DNA of 64,000 bases from Arthrobacter mobilis (GCF_012395835.1 NZ_JAAZSQ010000002.1:176957-240956); one strand, 5' to 3'. Positions 19,147 through 27,174 are shown, counted from the stretch's first letter. Translations and numbers: made by a program. The notes: a model not told the origin generated them from the sequence alone.

Positions 19147-19629
19147 TCACAACGTCGTATCGAAAAGCCGGGCCGCGGAGGAAGCGCCGGCCGCGCCGCG
19201 GGCATCGTAAGTGCCCGGTTCCGGGCCCAGCCCGGCCATGGTTTCCTGTGCGGACCGCGCCGCGGCACGCAGGAACTGCTCGTTGGTGTCCCGCAGCTCC
19301 TTGATCTGCCCCGCGAGCTCGGTCAGGGCGCGCAGATGGCCGTTGAAGATCTCCCCCCACGGCCCGGCCGGGGCCTGTGCGGCCAGTTCGCGCAGGGTGG
19401 CGTTCTCCGCCGTTCCCCACTCCGCGGCCAGCGCGGCCACCTCCACTGCCCGGGCCAGGCCCGCGCCCCGCACCCGCTCGAGTACCTGCTCCACTTCGCG
19501 GGTGGCATGCTGGAGCCAGCGCGACTTGCCCGCGGTCAGCAGGAGCTGCTCCTCCTCGAGCTTGAAAACCAGCAGTTCGAGCAGTTCGCGCTCGCGCCAC
19601 AGCATGGCCGAAAGTTCATGGGCGCCCAT
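19147..19629 (-). CDS. flgN: FlgN-like flagellar export chaperone
   Basis: FlgN binds the C-termini of FlgK and FlgL and delivers them to the export gate. The 160-residue product is almost entirely helical, with LLELLVFKLEEEQLLLTAGK at residues 18-37, typical of FlgN/FlgJ-chaperone proteins. The frame is open further upstream, but the ATG at 19629 has a strong GGGGAGGTGGGA ribosome-binding site and starts the recognisable protein. It heads a leftward operon driven by a sigma-28-type site 110 bases upstream. Assignment rests on fold pattern and position. Confidence 0.75.
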   Translation of the reverse strand: MGAHELSAMLWRERELLELLVFKLEEEQLLLTAGKSRWLQHATREVEQVLERVRGAGLARAVEVAALAAEWGTAENATLRELAAQAPAGPWGEIFNGHLRALTELAGQIKELRDTNEQFLRAAARSAQETMAGLGPEPGTYDARGAAGASSAARLFDTTL

Positions 19630-19736
19630 GTCCCACCTCCCCGGATTGTCTGCACGGGCCGGCTTCCCCCAAAGCCGCGGCCCTCGTTGATCTGTCGTTG
19701 TGGGAAGACCACATAACAACATGGCTACGGTCCTTT

Positions 19737-19764
19737 CTATCGGCATGGCTTTACCGGGCGTTAG
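19737..19764 (-). promoter_or_regulatory. Sigma-28 (FliA) type promoter of the flgN operon
   Basis: On the minus strand CTAAC (19764-19760), a 15-base spacer and GCCGATAG (19744-19737) match the sigma-28 consensus TAAA-N15-GCCGATAA. The same form occurs upstream of fliC, flgB and flbD. The leader of about 100 bases contains a hairpin with arms CGGCTT/AAGCCG and a G-rich loop. Confidence 0.8.
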
Positions 19765-19800
19765 CACCCTCCAGTGATAGGTTTCACCAGTAGGTTGACG

Positions 19801-19835
19801 TGCATGCCGGACTCGCTGCCCGGCATGCATCTTTT
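19801..19835 (+). terminator. Terminator-like hairpin in the fliA leader
   Basis: TGCATGCCGG (19801-19810) and CCGGCATGCA (19820-19829) pair perfectly with a 9-base loop and are followed by TCTTTT. It faces fliA and no gene lies upstream on this strand, so it may be an attenuator of fliA or a barrier to read-through from spurious transcription. The promoter of fliA itself could not be located. Confidence 0.5.
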
Positions 19836-19888
19836 GTGCGGAAAGGGCAGTACGTTCCGCGCACGATTGCTCATAGGGGGGCAGGCAG

Positions 19889-20698
19889 TTGAACCGTGCT
19901 GTGCGTAATGACCTGGTGGTGGAAAACCTGCCCTTGGTCGGCTATCTGGTGGCGGAGGTGTGCGCGAAGGCCACGCACCTGTCCCGGGACGACCTGGCTT
20001 CCGCCGGCGCGGTGGCGCTGGTGACCGCAGCCGATGCCTTCGACCCGTCCCTGGGGGTGCCGTTCGGGGCCTTCGCCCGGCGCCGCATCGTCGGAGCCTT
20101 CGCGGACGAAATGCGCGCAGTGGACTGGGCCCCGCGCTCGGTGCGCAAGCGGATCAAGGAAACCCTGACCGTGCGCGAGACCCTCACCAATGCGCTGGGC
20201 CGGTACCCTACGGTGGACGAAATCGCCTCGGCGCTGGGCGTGGACCGTGCCGCCGCCGATGCCGCCCTGGCCGACGCGGCCCGGACGGTATCCTCCCTGG
20301 ACGAGGCCACCGCGGACTTCCTGATGGACGAGATGCCGTCCCCGGAGGGCTCGCTGCTGACCGAGGAGCGCCTGGCCTTCCTGCGCGCCGCGGTGCAGGT
20401 GCTGCCGGCGAAGATGCGCTACATCATCGAGCAGATCTACTTCGAGGACCGCTCCGTCAAGGATCTGGCCGAGGAGCTCGGCGCCACCCACTCGGCGGTG
20501 TCGCAGCAGCGCTCGGAAGCGATCCGGCTGCTTCGCGACGGGCTGAGCCAGCATTATTACGACGGCGACGGCGCGGCCCACGTGCCCGAGTCCCGGATTT
20601 CCCCGGCGCGCCGGAACGCCTACCTCGGGGAGCTGGGCCGGCGCACCGCCGGCGGCATCACCCGCTCCGGCCGGGAACCGGAACCTATGGTGTCCTAG
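19889..20698 (+). CDS. fliA: FliA/WhiG-family RNA polymerase sigma factor (sigma-28)
   Basis: This sigma factor directs transcription of late flagellar genes. The 269-residue product has region 2 near residues 10-90 (VENLPLVGYLVAEVC, then GVPFGAFARRRIVGAFADEMR), region 3 with PTVDEIASALG, and a region 4 helix-turn-helix at about residues 190-222 (RSVKDLAEELGATHSAVSQQ). The start is TTG after GGGGGGCAGGCAG; a GTG four codons later is possible. It is divergent from flgN and directly upstream of fliC. No FlgM-type anti-sigma gene is seen nearby. Confidence 0.88.
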   Translation: MNRAVRNDLVVENLPLVGYLVAEVCAKATHLSRDDLASAGAVALVTAADAFDPSLGVPFGAFARRRIVGAFADEMRAVDWAPRSVRKRIKETLTVRETLTNALGRYPTVDEIASALGVDRAAADAALADAARTVSSLDEATADFLMDEMPSPEGSLLTEERLAFLRAAVQVLPAKMRYIIEQIYFEDRSVKDLAEELGATHSAVSQQRSEAIRLLRDGLSQHYYDGDGAAHVPESRISPARRNAYLGELGRRTAGGITRSGREPEPMVS

Positions 20699-20741
20699 GC
20701 CCCGCCTTCCAGGGGCCGCCGAAAATCCTGCGTTAATCCTC

Positions 20742-20769
20742 CTAACGCCCCGCCCACCTGCGCCGATAG
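20742..20769 (+). promoter_or_regulatory. Sigma-28 type promoter of flagellin
   Basis: CTAAC (20742-20746), 15 bases, then GCCGATAG (20762-20769). The start of transcription would be near 20776, giving a leader of about 54 bases before the fliC ATG. The downstream bases GCGCAAGGTGA resemble those after the flgB site. Confidence 0.85.
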
Positions 20770-20780
20770 CGCAAGGTGAT

Positions 20781-20821
20781 GGCCCACGGACGGGCCTGAT
20801 GTACCAACCCACTCACGGAGG
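20781..20821 (+). promoter_or_regulatory. Candidate CsrA-binding leader of fliC
   Basis: A hairpin GGCCC/GGGCC displays the loop ACGGAC (20786-20791), and a second CACGGA motif forms the ribosome-binding site (GGAGG, 20817-20821), about 28 bases downstream. Two GGA sites, one in a loop and one over the ribosome-binding site, are the arrangement known for CsrA repression of Bacillus hag. fliW and csrA are both in the window. Confidence 0.6.
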
Positions 20822-20829
20822 AACACATC

Positions 20830-22023
20830 ATGGGTTTCGCTATTAACACCAACATTTCGGCACTGAATTCGTACCGGAACCTCTCCAACACGCAGAACGA
20901 CATCTCCAAGTCGCTGGAGAAGCTCTCCACCGGCCTGCGGATCAACCGCGCCGCGGACGACGCGGCCGGCCTGTCCATCTCCGAGGGCCTGCGCTCGCAG
21001 GTCAACGGCCTGAACGTGGCCGCCCGCAACGCCCAGGACGGCATCAGTGTCATCCAGACCGCCGAAGGTGCCCTCACTGAGGTCCATTCCATCCTGCAGC
21101 GCATGCGTGACCTGGCGGTCCAGGCCGGCAACGACTCGAACAACGCCGACGCCCGGGCAGCCATCAAGACCGAGGTCGACGGCCTGACTGCGGAGCTGGA
21201 CCGGATCGGCAAGACGACCAACTTCGACGGCACCAAGCTGCTCAACGGCGAAAACGCCTCGTTGACCTTCCAGGTCGGCGCGGACGGCAACACCGACAAC
21301 CAGATCAGTGTCAACTTGGTCAAGGCAAATCTGAACACCATCACCGAAGCTTTGGACAACGGTGCACTTGGTACCGAAGGTACTAGCTTCGCTATTGCCG
21401 ACCACACGGCTCTGGGAACTACCGCGACGTTCACGACTACCAATAATGGTGTCAAAACAACGGTTACGACGGATCCGCTTGACCAGACAGCAGGCGGCGC
21501 AGGCTGGCAGAGCGTCGAGGAGTACGCCAACGCTCTGCGTGCCGATGGTAACTTCTCCGCCAATTTCAACGTGGAGGTTACGAAGGACACCAATGGTAAG
21601 GGCATTGGAATTGTTGTTTCCGCCAAGGATGGTGGACAACTCCTGACGGCTGACAATGGTGCTGATGCTTCCGCGCGTGCCGGTTTGGCCGCCGGGGTTG
21701 AATCAACTCCAATGCCGGGCGGACTGGACTTTACGGATGCAGCGAGTGCCCGGAACTCCATTAACTTGATCGACGCCCAGATCAAGACTGTTTCCTCGGC
21801 CCGCTCCGAGCTCGGTGCTGTGCAGAACCGGTTCGAGCACACGATCAAGAACCTCAACGTCTCGTCCGAGAACCTGTCCGCGTCGGCGTCCCGGATCCGT
21901 GACACCGACATGGCCAAGGAAATGGCCAGCTTCACCCGCTCCCAGATCATGTCCCAGGCCGGCACCGCGATGCTGGCCCAGGCCAACCAGATCAACCAGG
22001 GTGTGCTGCAGCTGCTCGGTTAG
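20830..22023 (+). CDS. fliC: Flagellin
   Basis: This is the filament subunit, exported through the hollow filament. The 397-residue product has the conserved N-terminal D0/D1 arm (FAINTNISALNSYRNLS, then STGLRINRAADDAAGLSIS) to about residue 150 and the C-terminal arm from about residue 310 (SARSELGAVQNRFEHTI, then RSQIMSQAGTAMLAQANQ). Residues of about 158-305 are a variable exposed domain, and their DNA is clearly AT-richer: one 60-base line at 21421 is 50% GC against 75% at 20941. A strong GGAGG precedes the ATG. It is followed by its own terminator. Confidence 0.97.
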   Translation: MGFAINTNISALNSYRNLSNTQNDISKSLEKLSTGLRINRAADDAAGLSISEGLRSQVNGLNVAARNAQDGISVIQTAEGALTEVHSILQRMRDLAVQAGNDSNNADARAAIKTEVDGLTAELDRIGKTTNFDGTKLLNGENASLTFQVGADGNTDNQISVNLVKANLNTITEALDNGALGTEGTSFAIADHTALGTTATFTTTNNGVKTTVTTDPLDQTAGGAGWQSVEEYANALRADGNFSANFNVEVTKDTNGKGIGIVVSAKDGGQLLTADNGADASARAGLAAGVESTPMPGGLDFTDAASARNSINLIDAQIKTVSSARSELGAVQNRFEHTIKNLNVSSENLSASASRIRDTDMAKEMASFTRSQIMSQAGTAMLAQANQINQGVLQLLG

Positions 22024-22051
22024 CCCGGCAGCTAAAAGCAACTGAATGCGG

Positions 22052-22101
22052 CCTGGCGGCCGGGGAAAGAACTGGACCTCACACCCCTGCCGCCAGGTTT
22101 T
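22052..22101 (+). terminator. Flagellin terminator
   Basis: CCTGGCGGC (22052-22060) pairs with GCCGCCAGG (22089-22097), extended inward by GGGG/CCCC, and is followed by TTTT. It lies 28 bases after the fliC stop and insulates the strongly expressed flagellin gene from fliD. Confidence 0.8.
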
Positions 22102-22168
22102 GCACATGCCGGGAATACGCGCCCGGCACTACTGAACTTTTGCCAATGCACCTCAGGGAGGGAAGGAC

Positions 22169-23545
22169 ATGGCGTTCGCCATCGGCGGCCTGGCCAGCGG
22201 CCTGGACACCACCACGATGATCAGCCAGTTGATGCAGCTGGAGGCCCGGCCGCAGGTCCTCCTGAAGAACAAGGTGTCCGCCACGCAGTCCCTGGTGTCG
22301 TCGCTGCAGCAGCTCAATACCCGGGTCGCTTCCCTGGGCAGCGTCGCGGAAAAGACGGCCAAGCCCGGGGCCCTCGATCTCTACAAGGCCTCCAGCAGCT
22401 CGGACAAGGTCACGGCAACCGCAGGGGCCGGCGCGGCCGCCGGTTCCATCGACATCAAAGTGGATCAGGTCGCGCAGGCCCAGGTTTCGGTATCGGCCCT
22501 GCTCAGCGACTGGCCCGAGGACGCCACGACGCTGACCATTGCCCTGCAGGACGGCCGCAAGATCGACGTCGACTCCAGCGGCAAGACGCTGGACGAGGTG
22601 GCTGCCGCGGTCAACGCCAAGGACGCAGGCGTTACGGCGATGAAGGTCGCGGCCGGCGCTGACGGGAGCGGGATCCCACAGTACCGCCTGCAGTTCTCCG
22701 CCACCGGAACGGGAGCGGCCGGAAGCTTTGGCATCCAGCGGACCCAGGCTGGAACAACCGTGGACATGTTAACCGAGCCCGGCGCAGCGCAGATCCGCGC
22801 GGCGCAGGACGCCGAGGTGACGCTCTGGGCCGGTACGGCAGCGGCCAGGACCCTCACCTCCTCCACCAATACCTTCACCGCCCTGCTGCCCGGCGTCGAC
22901 GTGACGGTCTCCGCGGCCTCCGCCGATCCGGTGACCATTTCCGTGGCCCGGGACGACGCAGGCCTCACCAAGCTGGCCAAGGACCTCGTCGAGGGCCTGG
23001 CCGGGCTCTTTTTCTACATCGCCACCAACTCCGCGGTCTCGACGTCGACCGCCTCCGGCACGTCCACGGCCAAGGGCGGGATCTTCACCGGCGACAGCAG
23101 CGTCCGCGATGTCCAGCAGAACATCTTGCGAGCGGCCTCCGCCCCGGTGGACGGGCGGTCGCCATCGGAAACAGGCATCAGCATCACCAGGGACGGTTCG
23201 GTCGAATTCAACGCCGAAAAATTCGCCGAGGCGCTCAAGGAGGACCCTGCCAGGACCCGGAAGGTCCTGCAGGAAGTCGCGTCCCGCGTGGAGGTTGCCG
23301 CCGAGGACGCCTCCGACAAGCACGAGGGTGCGGTCAGTCTCCGGATCCAGGGCCAGGAGTCCCTCGTCAAGGAACTGAACACCCAGGTGGCCGAGTGGGA
23401 CCGCCGGCTGGAACTGCGCCAGTCCACCTTGGAACGCACCTGGTCCGCGCTGGAGGTCCAGCTGTCCGCCCTGCAGTCCCAAGGGGACTGGCTCTCATCC
23501 CAGCTGGCAACCCTGCCGACCTACGGAGGAACGAAGAAGTCATGA
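22169..23545 (+). CDS. fliD: Flagellar filament cap protein FliD
   Basis: FliD caps the filament and folds flagellin at the tip. The 458-residue product begins MAFAIGGLASGLDTTTMISQ, the FliD N-terminal signature, and ends with a coiled-coil helix (REL-like LVKELNTQVAEWDRRLELRQ, about residues 397-416, within a longer heptad region). The ATG follows AGGGAGGGAAGGAC. It overlaps fliS by four bases. No separate promoter was recognised in the 145-base gap after fliC. Confidence 0.94.
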   Translation: MAFAIGGLASGLDTTTMISQLMQLEARPQVLLKNKVSATQSLVSSLQQLNTRVASLGSVAEKTAKPGALDLYKASSSSDKVTATAGAGAAAGSIDIKVDQVAQAQVSVSALLSDWPEDATTLTIALQDGRKIDVDSSGKTLDEVAAAVNAKDAGVTAMKVAAGADGSGIPQYRLQFSATGTGAAGSFGIQRTQAGTTVDMLTEPGAAQIRAAQDAEVTLWAGTAAARTLTSSTNTFTALLPGVDVTVSAASADPVTISVARDDAGLTKLAKDLVEGLAGLFFYIATNSAVSTSTASGTSTAKGGIFTGDSSVRDVQQNILRAASAPVDGRSPSETGISITRDGSVEFNAEKFAEALKEDPARTRKVLQEVASRVEVAAEDASDKHEGAVSLRIQGQESLVKELNTQVAEWDRRLELRQSTLERTWSALEVQLSALQSQGDWLSSQLATLPTYGGTKKS

Positions 23546-23985
23546 ACCTGATCTCCGGAACCCAGGCCAAGCTCAACCAGTACCAGCGCGAGGCCATCCT
23601 GTCCGCCTCGCCGGCGCGCCTGCTGACCATGCTGTACGACCGCCTGATGCTGGATTTGGCCCGGGCCGAAGCCGCACAGCAGGCGCAGCAGTGGTCGCAG
23701 GCCTCGGAGAACCTGCTGCACGCACAGGCGATCGTCACGGAACTGACCGTCACCTTGGACACCAAGGTCTGGGACGGCGCCGACGGCCTGCTGGCGCTGT
23801 ACAACTACGTCTCGCAGACGCTGATCAGCGCGAACATCCACCGGAATGTGGAACGCACGCGCGAATGCATTGATCTGCTGGAACCCTTGCGCCAGGCCTG
23901 GCACGAGGCAGCCGGGGCCGCTGCGGCCAGCGCTGCGCAACCGGCCTACGCCTCCGCGCCGCAGGGAGCTTTCGGCATTGCCTGA
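23542..23985 (+). CDS. fliS: Flagellin export chaperone FliS
   Basis: FliS binds the C-terminus of flagellin and keeps it unpolymerised in the cytoplasm; in Bacillus it also influences the FliW balance. The 147-residue product has the family pattern NQYQREAILSASPARLLTML (residues 12-31) and LLALYNYVSQTLISAN in the middle. The frame is open upstream within fliD, but the ATG at 23542 overlapping the fliD stop, after GGAGGAACGAAGAAG, is the right start. Confidence 0.92.
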   Translation: MNLISGTQAKLNQYQREAILSASPARLLTMLYDRLMLDLARAEAAQQAQQWSQASENLLHAQAIVTELTVTLDTKVWDGADGLLALYNYVSQTLISANIHRNVERTRECIDLLEPLRQAWHEAAGAAAASAAQPAYASAPQGAFGIA

Positions 23986-24325
23986 GACTGCGGCCGGGCG
24001 GCCGCCCGGGCCGGAGCCTGCCCCCGAGCGTGCCCGCTGGCTTGCGGTCCTGGACGAGCTGGAAGCGCAGCTGGCCGCGGCGTCCGCAGCCCGGGGCGGC
24101 GGTGCCCGCCTGCAGGCTGCGGCAGCCTGGACCGCACCCAAGGACCTCGGCCCCCTGCCGGAGGACCTGGTGGACCGGGCCACCAGGCTGGCGGCGGCAC
24201 AGCAGGAGGCCATCGCCGCGCTGCGCTCGGCAGTGCGTTCGGCCAGGCAGCAGTCCGCGTACCTGGACGCCGTGCCCAAGGCCTCCGGTCCGGGAGCCGC
24301 GGTGTATCTGGACCTCAACGGTTAA
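23978..24325 (+). CDS. Small helical protein after FliS, FliT-like by position
   Basis: The 115-residue product starts at a TTG overlapping the end of fliS, with AGGGAG nine bases upstream. Its middle and C-terminal parts are helical and Ala/Glu/Arg-rich (RWLAVLDELEAQLAAASAAR and RLAAAQQEAIAALRSAVRSA). It has the size and place of FliT, the FliD chaperone, in fliD-fliS-fliT operons, but no residue signature is clear. The name is therefore an inference from context. Confidence 0.6.
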   Translation: MPETAAGRPPGPEPAPERARWLAVLDELEAQLAAASAARGGGARLQAAAAWTAPKDLGPLPEDLVDRATRLAAAQQEAIAALRSAVRSARQQSAYLDAVPKASGPGAAVYLDLNG

Positions 24326-24342
24326 TTCCCCTCGGGAAACTG

Positions 24343-24371
24343 CTAACGCACTGCATCAGGCCTGCCGATAG
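24343..24371 (+). promoter_or_regulatory. Sigma-28 type promoter of the flgB basal-body operon
   Basis: CTAAC (24343-24347), 16 bases, then GCCGATAG (24364-24371). It sits just after the FliT-like gene and would drive the long operon flgB to flgE (24448-34853). Basal-body genes are usually early class genes, so a late-class sigma site here is notable. Confidence 0.75.
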
Positions 24372-24377
24372 CGCGAA

Positions 24378-24418
24378 GTGAGCATGGATCGCTCACCACC
24401 TCAGGCCACGGATCGGCC
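24378..24418 (+). promoter_or_regulatory. Twin GGA-loop hairpins in the flgB leader
   Basis: Hairpin one is GTGAGC (24378-24383), loop ATGGATC, GCTCAC (24391-24396). Hairpin two is GGCC (24404-24407), loop ACGGATC, GGCC (24415-24418). Both present GGA in a seven-base loop, the recognition form of CsrA. The flgB start downstream is a GTG with a weak ribosome-binding site. Confidence 0.5.
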
Positions 24419-24447
24419 GCCTCACCGCGAGTGAAGATGGTTTTGCC

Positions 24448-24789
24448 GTGTTCAATTCCGTAACCGCCGTGGCGCTGGAGAGCGCCTTGGACGGGCTTGC
24501 GCTGCGCCAGCGCACCATTGCGAACAATATCGCCAATGTGAACACTCCTGGCTACCAGGCCAAGCGGGTGGCCTTCGAGGAGGTGTTGGCCCGGTCCGTG
24601 CAGGCCGGTGACGGCCGTGCGGCGGCGAGCCTGTCCCGGTCCCTGGAGCCCACCCGCACCGATGGCAGCAACGTCAACCTGGACACCGAGACCCTCTCCA
24701 ACGTGGAGACGGTGCTGCGCTACCAGTTCGCCGCCCGCGCAGCCGAGGGCAGCTTCACCAGCGTCCGCACGGCCATGAGGACCAGCTGA
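24448..24789 (+). CDS. flgB: Flagellar proximal rod protein FlgB
   Basis: FlgB is the first rod protein above the MS ring. The 113-residue product has the rod motif RQRTIANNIANVNTPGYQAK at residues 21-40 and a C-terminal helix with LRYQFAARAAEGSF. The GTG start has only a weak ribosome-binding site (GAAGATGG). Its stop overlaps the flgC ATG. It begins the basal-body/hook operon under the site at 24343. Confidence 0.93.
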   Translation: MFNSVTAVALESALDGLALRQRTIANNIANVNTPGYQAKRVAFEEVLARSVQAGDGRAAASLSRSLEPTRTDGSNVNLDTETLSNVETVLRYQFAARAAEGSFTSVRTAMRTS

Positions 24790-25181
24790 TGACCTTCGAC
24801 GCGATCGGGATCGCCGGCACCGGCCTGACCCTGCACCGCAAATGGCTTGATGCCGTCTCGGACAATCTGGCCAATGCCAACAACGCCACCGGCACGGACG
24901 GCTCCGCCTTCCAGGCCCGCTACGTGCTGGCCCGTGAAGGTGAGGGCAACAGCGGCGCGTATGTGGCCGGCGCGGCCTGGGGCGACGCCGCCGGCCGGCT
25001 CGTGCACGAGCCGGACCATCCGCTGGCCGACGCCGAAGGCTACGTGCGCTACCCGGAGATCGACATGGCCGAACAGATGGGCCATCTCATTCTGGCCCAG
25101 CGCGGCTACCAGGCCAATGCCGCTGTCGTGGATCGGGCCAAAGCCACCTACGAGGCAGCCCTGCAGATTGGACGGTCCTGA
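24789..25181 (+). CDS. flgC: Flagellar proximal rod protein FlgC
   Basis: The 130-residue product has the rod motif LDAVSDNLANANNATGTDG and the C-terminal PEIDMAEQMGHLILAQRGYQ with ANAAVV, typical of FlgC. It forms the rod with FlgB. The start overlaps the flgB stop (TGATG) and the stop overlaps fliE, so the three are tightly coupled. Confidence 0.94.
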   Translation: MTFDAIGIAGTGLTLHRKWLDAVSDNLANANNATGTDGSAFQARYVLAREGEGNSGAYVAGAAWGDAAGRLVHEPDHPLADAEGYVRYPEIDMAEQMGHLILAQRGYQANAAVVDRAKATYEAALQIGRS

Positions 25182-25507
25182 TGCCCGTGCCCGCCGTCTC
25201 CGGCATTCCTGCCGCCATCGGCCAGGTCCAGGGCGTCGCCGGGACCGGCTACCTCTCCGCTGCCAGCGGGGCCCCGGGCACGGGCGGTACCGGGTTTGCC
25301 TCCGCGCTGGCCGGGGCGGTGGACAATGTGCAGCAGCTGCAGTCCACCTCCAAGGAACTGGCCATTCAGGCCGTTACCGGGGACCTGGCCGACATCCATA
25401 CCGCCACCCTGGCCTCCACCCGCGCCCAGGTCACCCTGGAATTGGTGGCCGCGGTCCGCAACAAGGGTGTTGACGCGTTCAACGAGATCATGAGGATGCA
25501 GGCCTGA
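25181..25507 (+). CDS. fliE: Flagellar hook-basal body protein FliE
   Basis: FliE links the MS ring (FliF) to the rod. The 108-residue product has the family C-terminal half: FASALAGAVDNVQQLQSTSK and LASTRAQVTLELVAAVRNKG, ending AFNEIMRMQ. It sits between flgC and fliF with one-base overlaps on both sides. Confidence 0.92.
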   Translation: MPVPAVSGIPAAIGQVQGVAGTGYLSAASGAPGTGGTGFASALAGAVDNVQQLQSTSKELAIQAVTGDLADIHTATLASTRAQVTLELVAAVRNKGVDAFNEIMRMQA

Positions 25508-27174
25508 TGCCCCCCACGATTTCCTCCTGGTTCGGGCGCCTGGGCGAGGCAGTGCGCAGCTTCACGGTGGCCCAGCGCACGATCGCGCTGATCGGTGCAG
25601 CCGCCGTCGTCCTCGGCATCGTTGCGCTCTCGGCCTGGCTCTCCAAACCCGCCTACAGCCCGCTGTTCTCCGGCCTGCAGGCCGCGGACGCGAACAGCAT
25701 CGTGGAGCAGCTGCGCACCGACGGGGTGCCGTACGAGCTGGCCAACGGCGGCAGCACCATCATGGTGCCCGAGGAGAATGTCTACGACCAGCGGCTCAAG
25801 GCCGCCGCCAGCGGGCTGCCGACCTCCGCCACCCAGGGCTACTCGCTGCTGGACGACATGGGCGTGACCTCCTCGGAGTTCCAGCAGTCCATCACCTACA
25901 AGCGTGCGCTCGAGGGCGAACTGGCGGCCACCCTCTCCGCGATGGACGGCGTCAAGACCGCCTCGGTACGGCTGGCCATCCCGGAGGAGACCGTCTTCTC
26001 CGAGCAGCAGGCCGATGCCACCGCATCGGTGTTCGTCGAGACGGAGAACGGCGTGCAGCTGGGCGCGGACCAGGTCCAGGCCATGGTGCATCTGACCTCC
26101 GCCTCGATCGACGGGCTGGACCCGGCCAATGTGGCAGTGGTCGATGCCAGCGGCAAGGTGCTCTCCGCCGTCGGCGTGGGCGCGGCCGGCAGCGCGGACC
26201 AGCAGGCCTCGGATTACGAGGAGCGCGTGCGCGGCTCCGTGCAGCAGATGCTGGACAAAGTGGTCGGGCCGGGCAACGCCAGCGTGGTGGTGGCCGCGGA
26301 CATGAGCTACGAATCCGCCGAGCGGGTGGAGGAAACCTTCACCACGCCCGAGGACGCCCCCGCCCTGAACGAATCCACGGAAACGGAGGAGTACACCGGC
26401 TCCGGCGGAGGTTCCGCCGGCGTGCTGGGCCCGGACAACATTGCAGGTCCGGCCGACGGCGGCGGGGACGGCACCTTCAGTTCCGAGTCCACCACCCGCA
26501 ACAACGCCGTCAACAAGGTCACCGAGAACCGGACCATCCCGGCAGGGGTGCTCAACCGCCAGACGGTTTCGGTGGCCGTGGACCAGCAGGCCGCCGCCGG
26601 CCTGGACATGGCGAACCTGGCCTCGCTGGTCTCGTCCGCCGCGGGCATCAACCCCGACCGCGGGGACGAGGTCACCGTCGAGGTCATGCCGTTCAACACC
26701 GCCGGTGCGCAGCAGGCGGCCGAGGCCCTGGCCGCGGCACAGGCGGAGGAGGCCGCCAAGCGGCAGGCCGAGCTGATCCGCACGCTGATCATCGTCGGCG
26801 GCATCGTGCTGCTGACCATCATTGCCCTGCTGGTCTACGCCCGCTGGTCCCGCCGGCAGAACCGCGAGCCGGTGGACTTCGGCGATCTGGAGCAGGTCAC
26901 CCCCGAGCTGGAGGCTGCGGAGCCGCTGGCACCGGTCGTGCGCCAACCGCGGACTGCGCCGGTGGCGGCCGCGCCGGTGGCGCCCGCGCCCGTGCTGCGG
27001 CAGGTGGAACCGGCGACGACGGCGATTCCGCTGCCGGTTCCGGTGTCGGAACTGGACCCGCAGGCCGCGGCCGCCGAACGCAAGCGGGCCGAGATCGAGG
27101 CCCTGGCCGGCAGCGATCCGGAGCGCACGGCCGAATTTCTGCGGAGCCTGATGGATGACAGGACCCCGGCATGA
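25507..27174 (+). CDS. fliF: Flagellar MS-ring protein FliF
   Basis: FliF forms the membrane ring on which the motor and the export gate are built. The 555-residue product has two transmembrane helices (about residues 25-46 and 423-445) flanking a large periplasmic part with ring-building motifs (SPLFSGLQAADANSIVEQL, residues 51-69). Its C-terminal cytoplasmic tail ends AEFLRSLMDDR, where FliG docks. The Pro/Ala-rich linker before that tail is long. It overlaps fliG by four bases. Confidence 0.95.
   Translation: MPPTISSWFGRLGEAVRSFTVAQRTIALIGAAAVVLGIVALSAWLSKPAYSPLFSGLQAADANSIVEQLRTDGVPYELANGGSTIMVPEENVYDQRLKAAASGLPTSATQGYSLLDDMGVTSSEFQQSITYKRALEGELAATLSAMDGVKTASVRLAIPEETVFSEQQADATASVFVETENGVQLGADQVQAMVHLTSASIDGLDPANVAVVDASGKVLSAVGVGAAGSADQQASDYEERVRGSVQQMLDKVVGPGNASVVVAADMSYESAERVEETFTTPEDAPALNESTETEEYTGSGGGSAGVLGPDNIAGPADGGGDGTFSSESTTRNNAVNKVTENRTIPAGVLNRQTVSVAVDQQAAAGLDMANLASLVSSAAGINPDRGDEVTVEVMPFNTAGAQQAAEALAAAQAEEAAKRQAELIRTLIIVGGIVLLTIIALLVYARWSRRQNREPVDFGDLEQVTPELEAAEPLAPVVRQPRTAPVAAAPVAPAPVLRQVEPATTAIPLPVPVSELDPQAAAAERKRAEIEALAGSDPERTAEFLRSLMDDRTPA

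Noticed and set aside
17452..19716. A 754-codon open frame on the plus strand across flgL, flgK and flgN
   Set aside because: It is antisense to three recognisable hook-associated genes and shows no protein signature; a GC-shadow frame.
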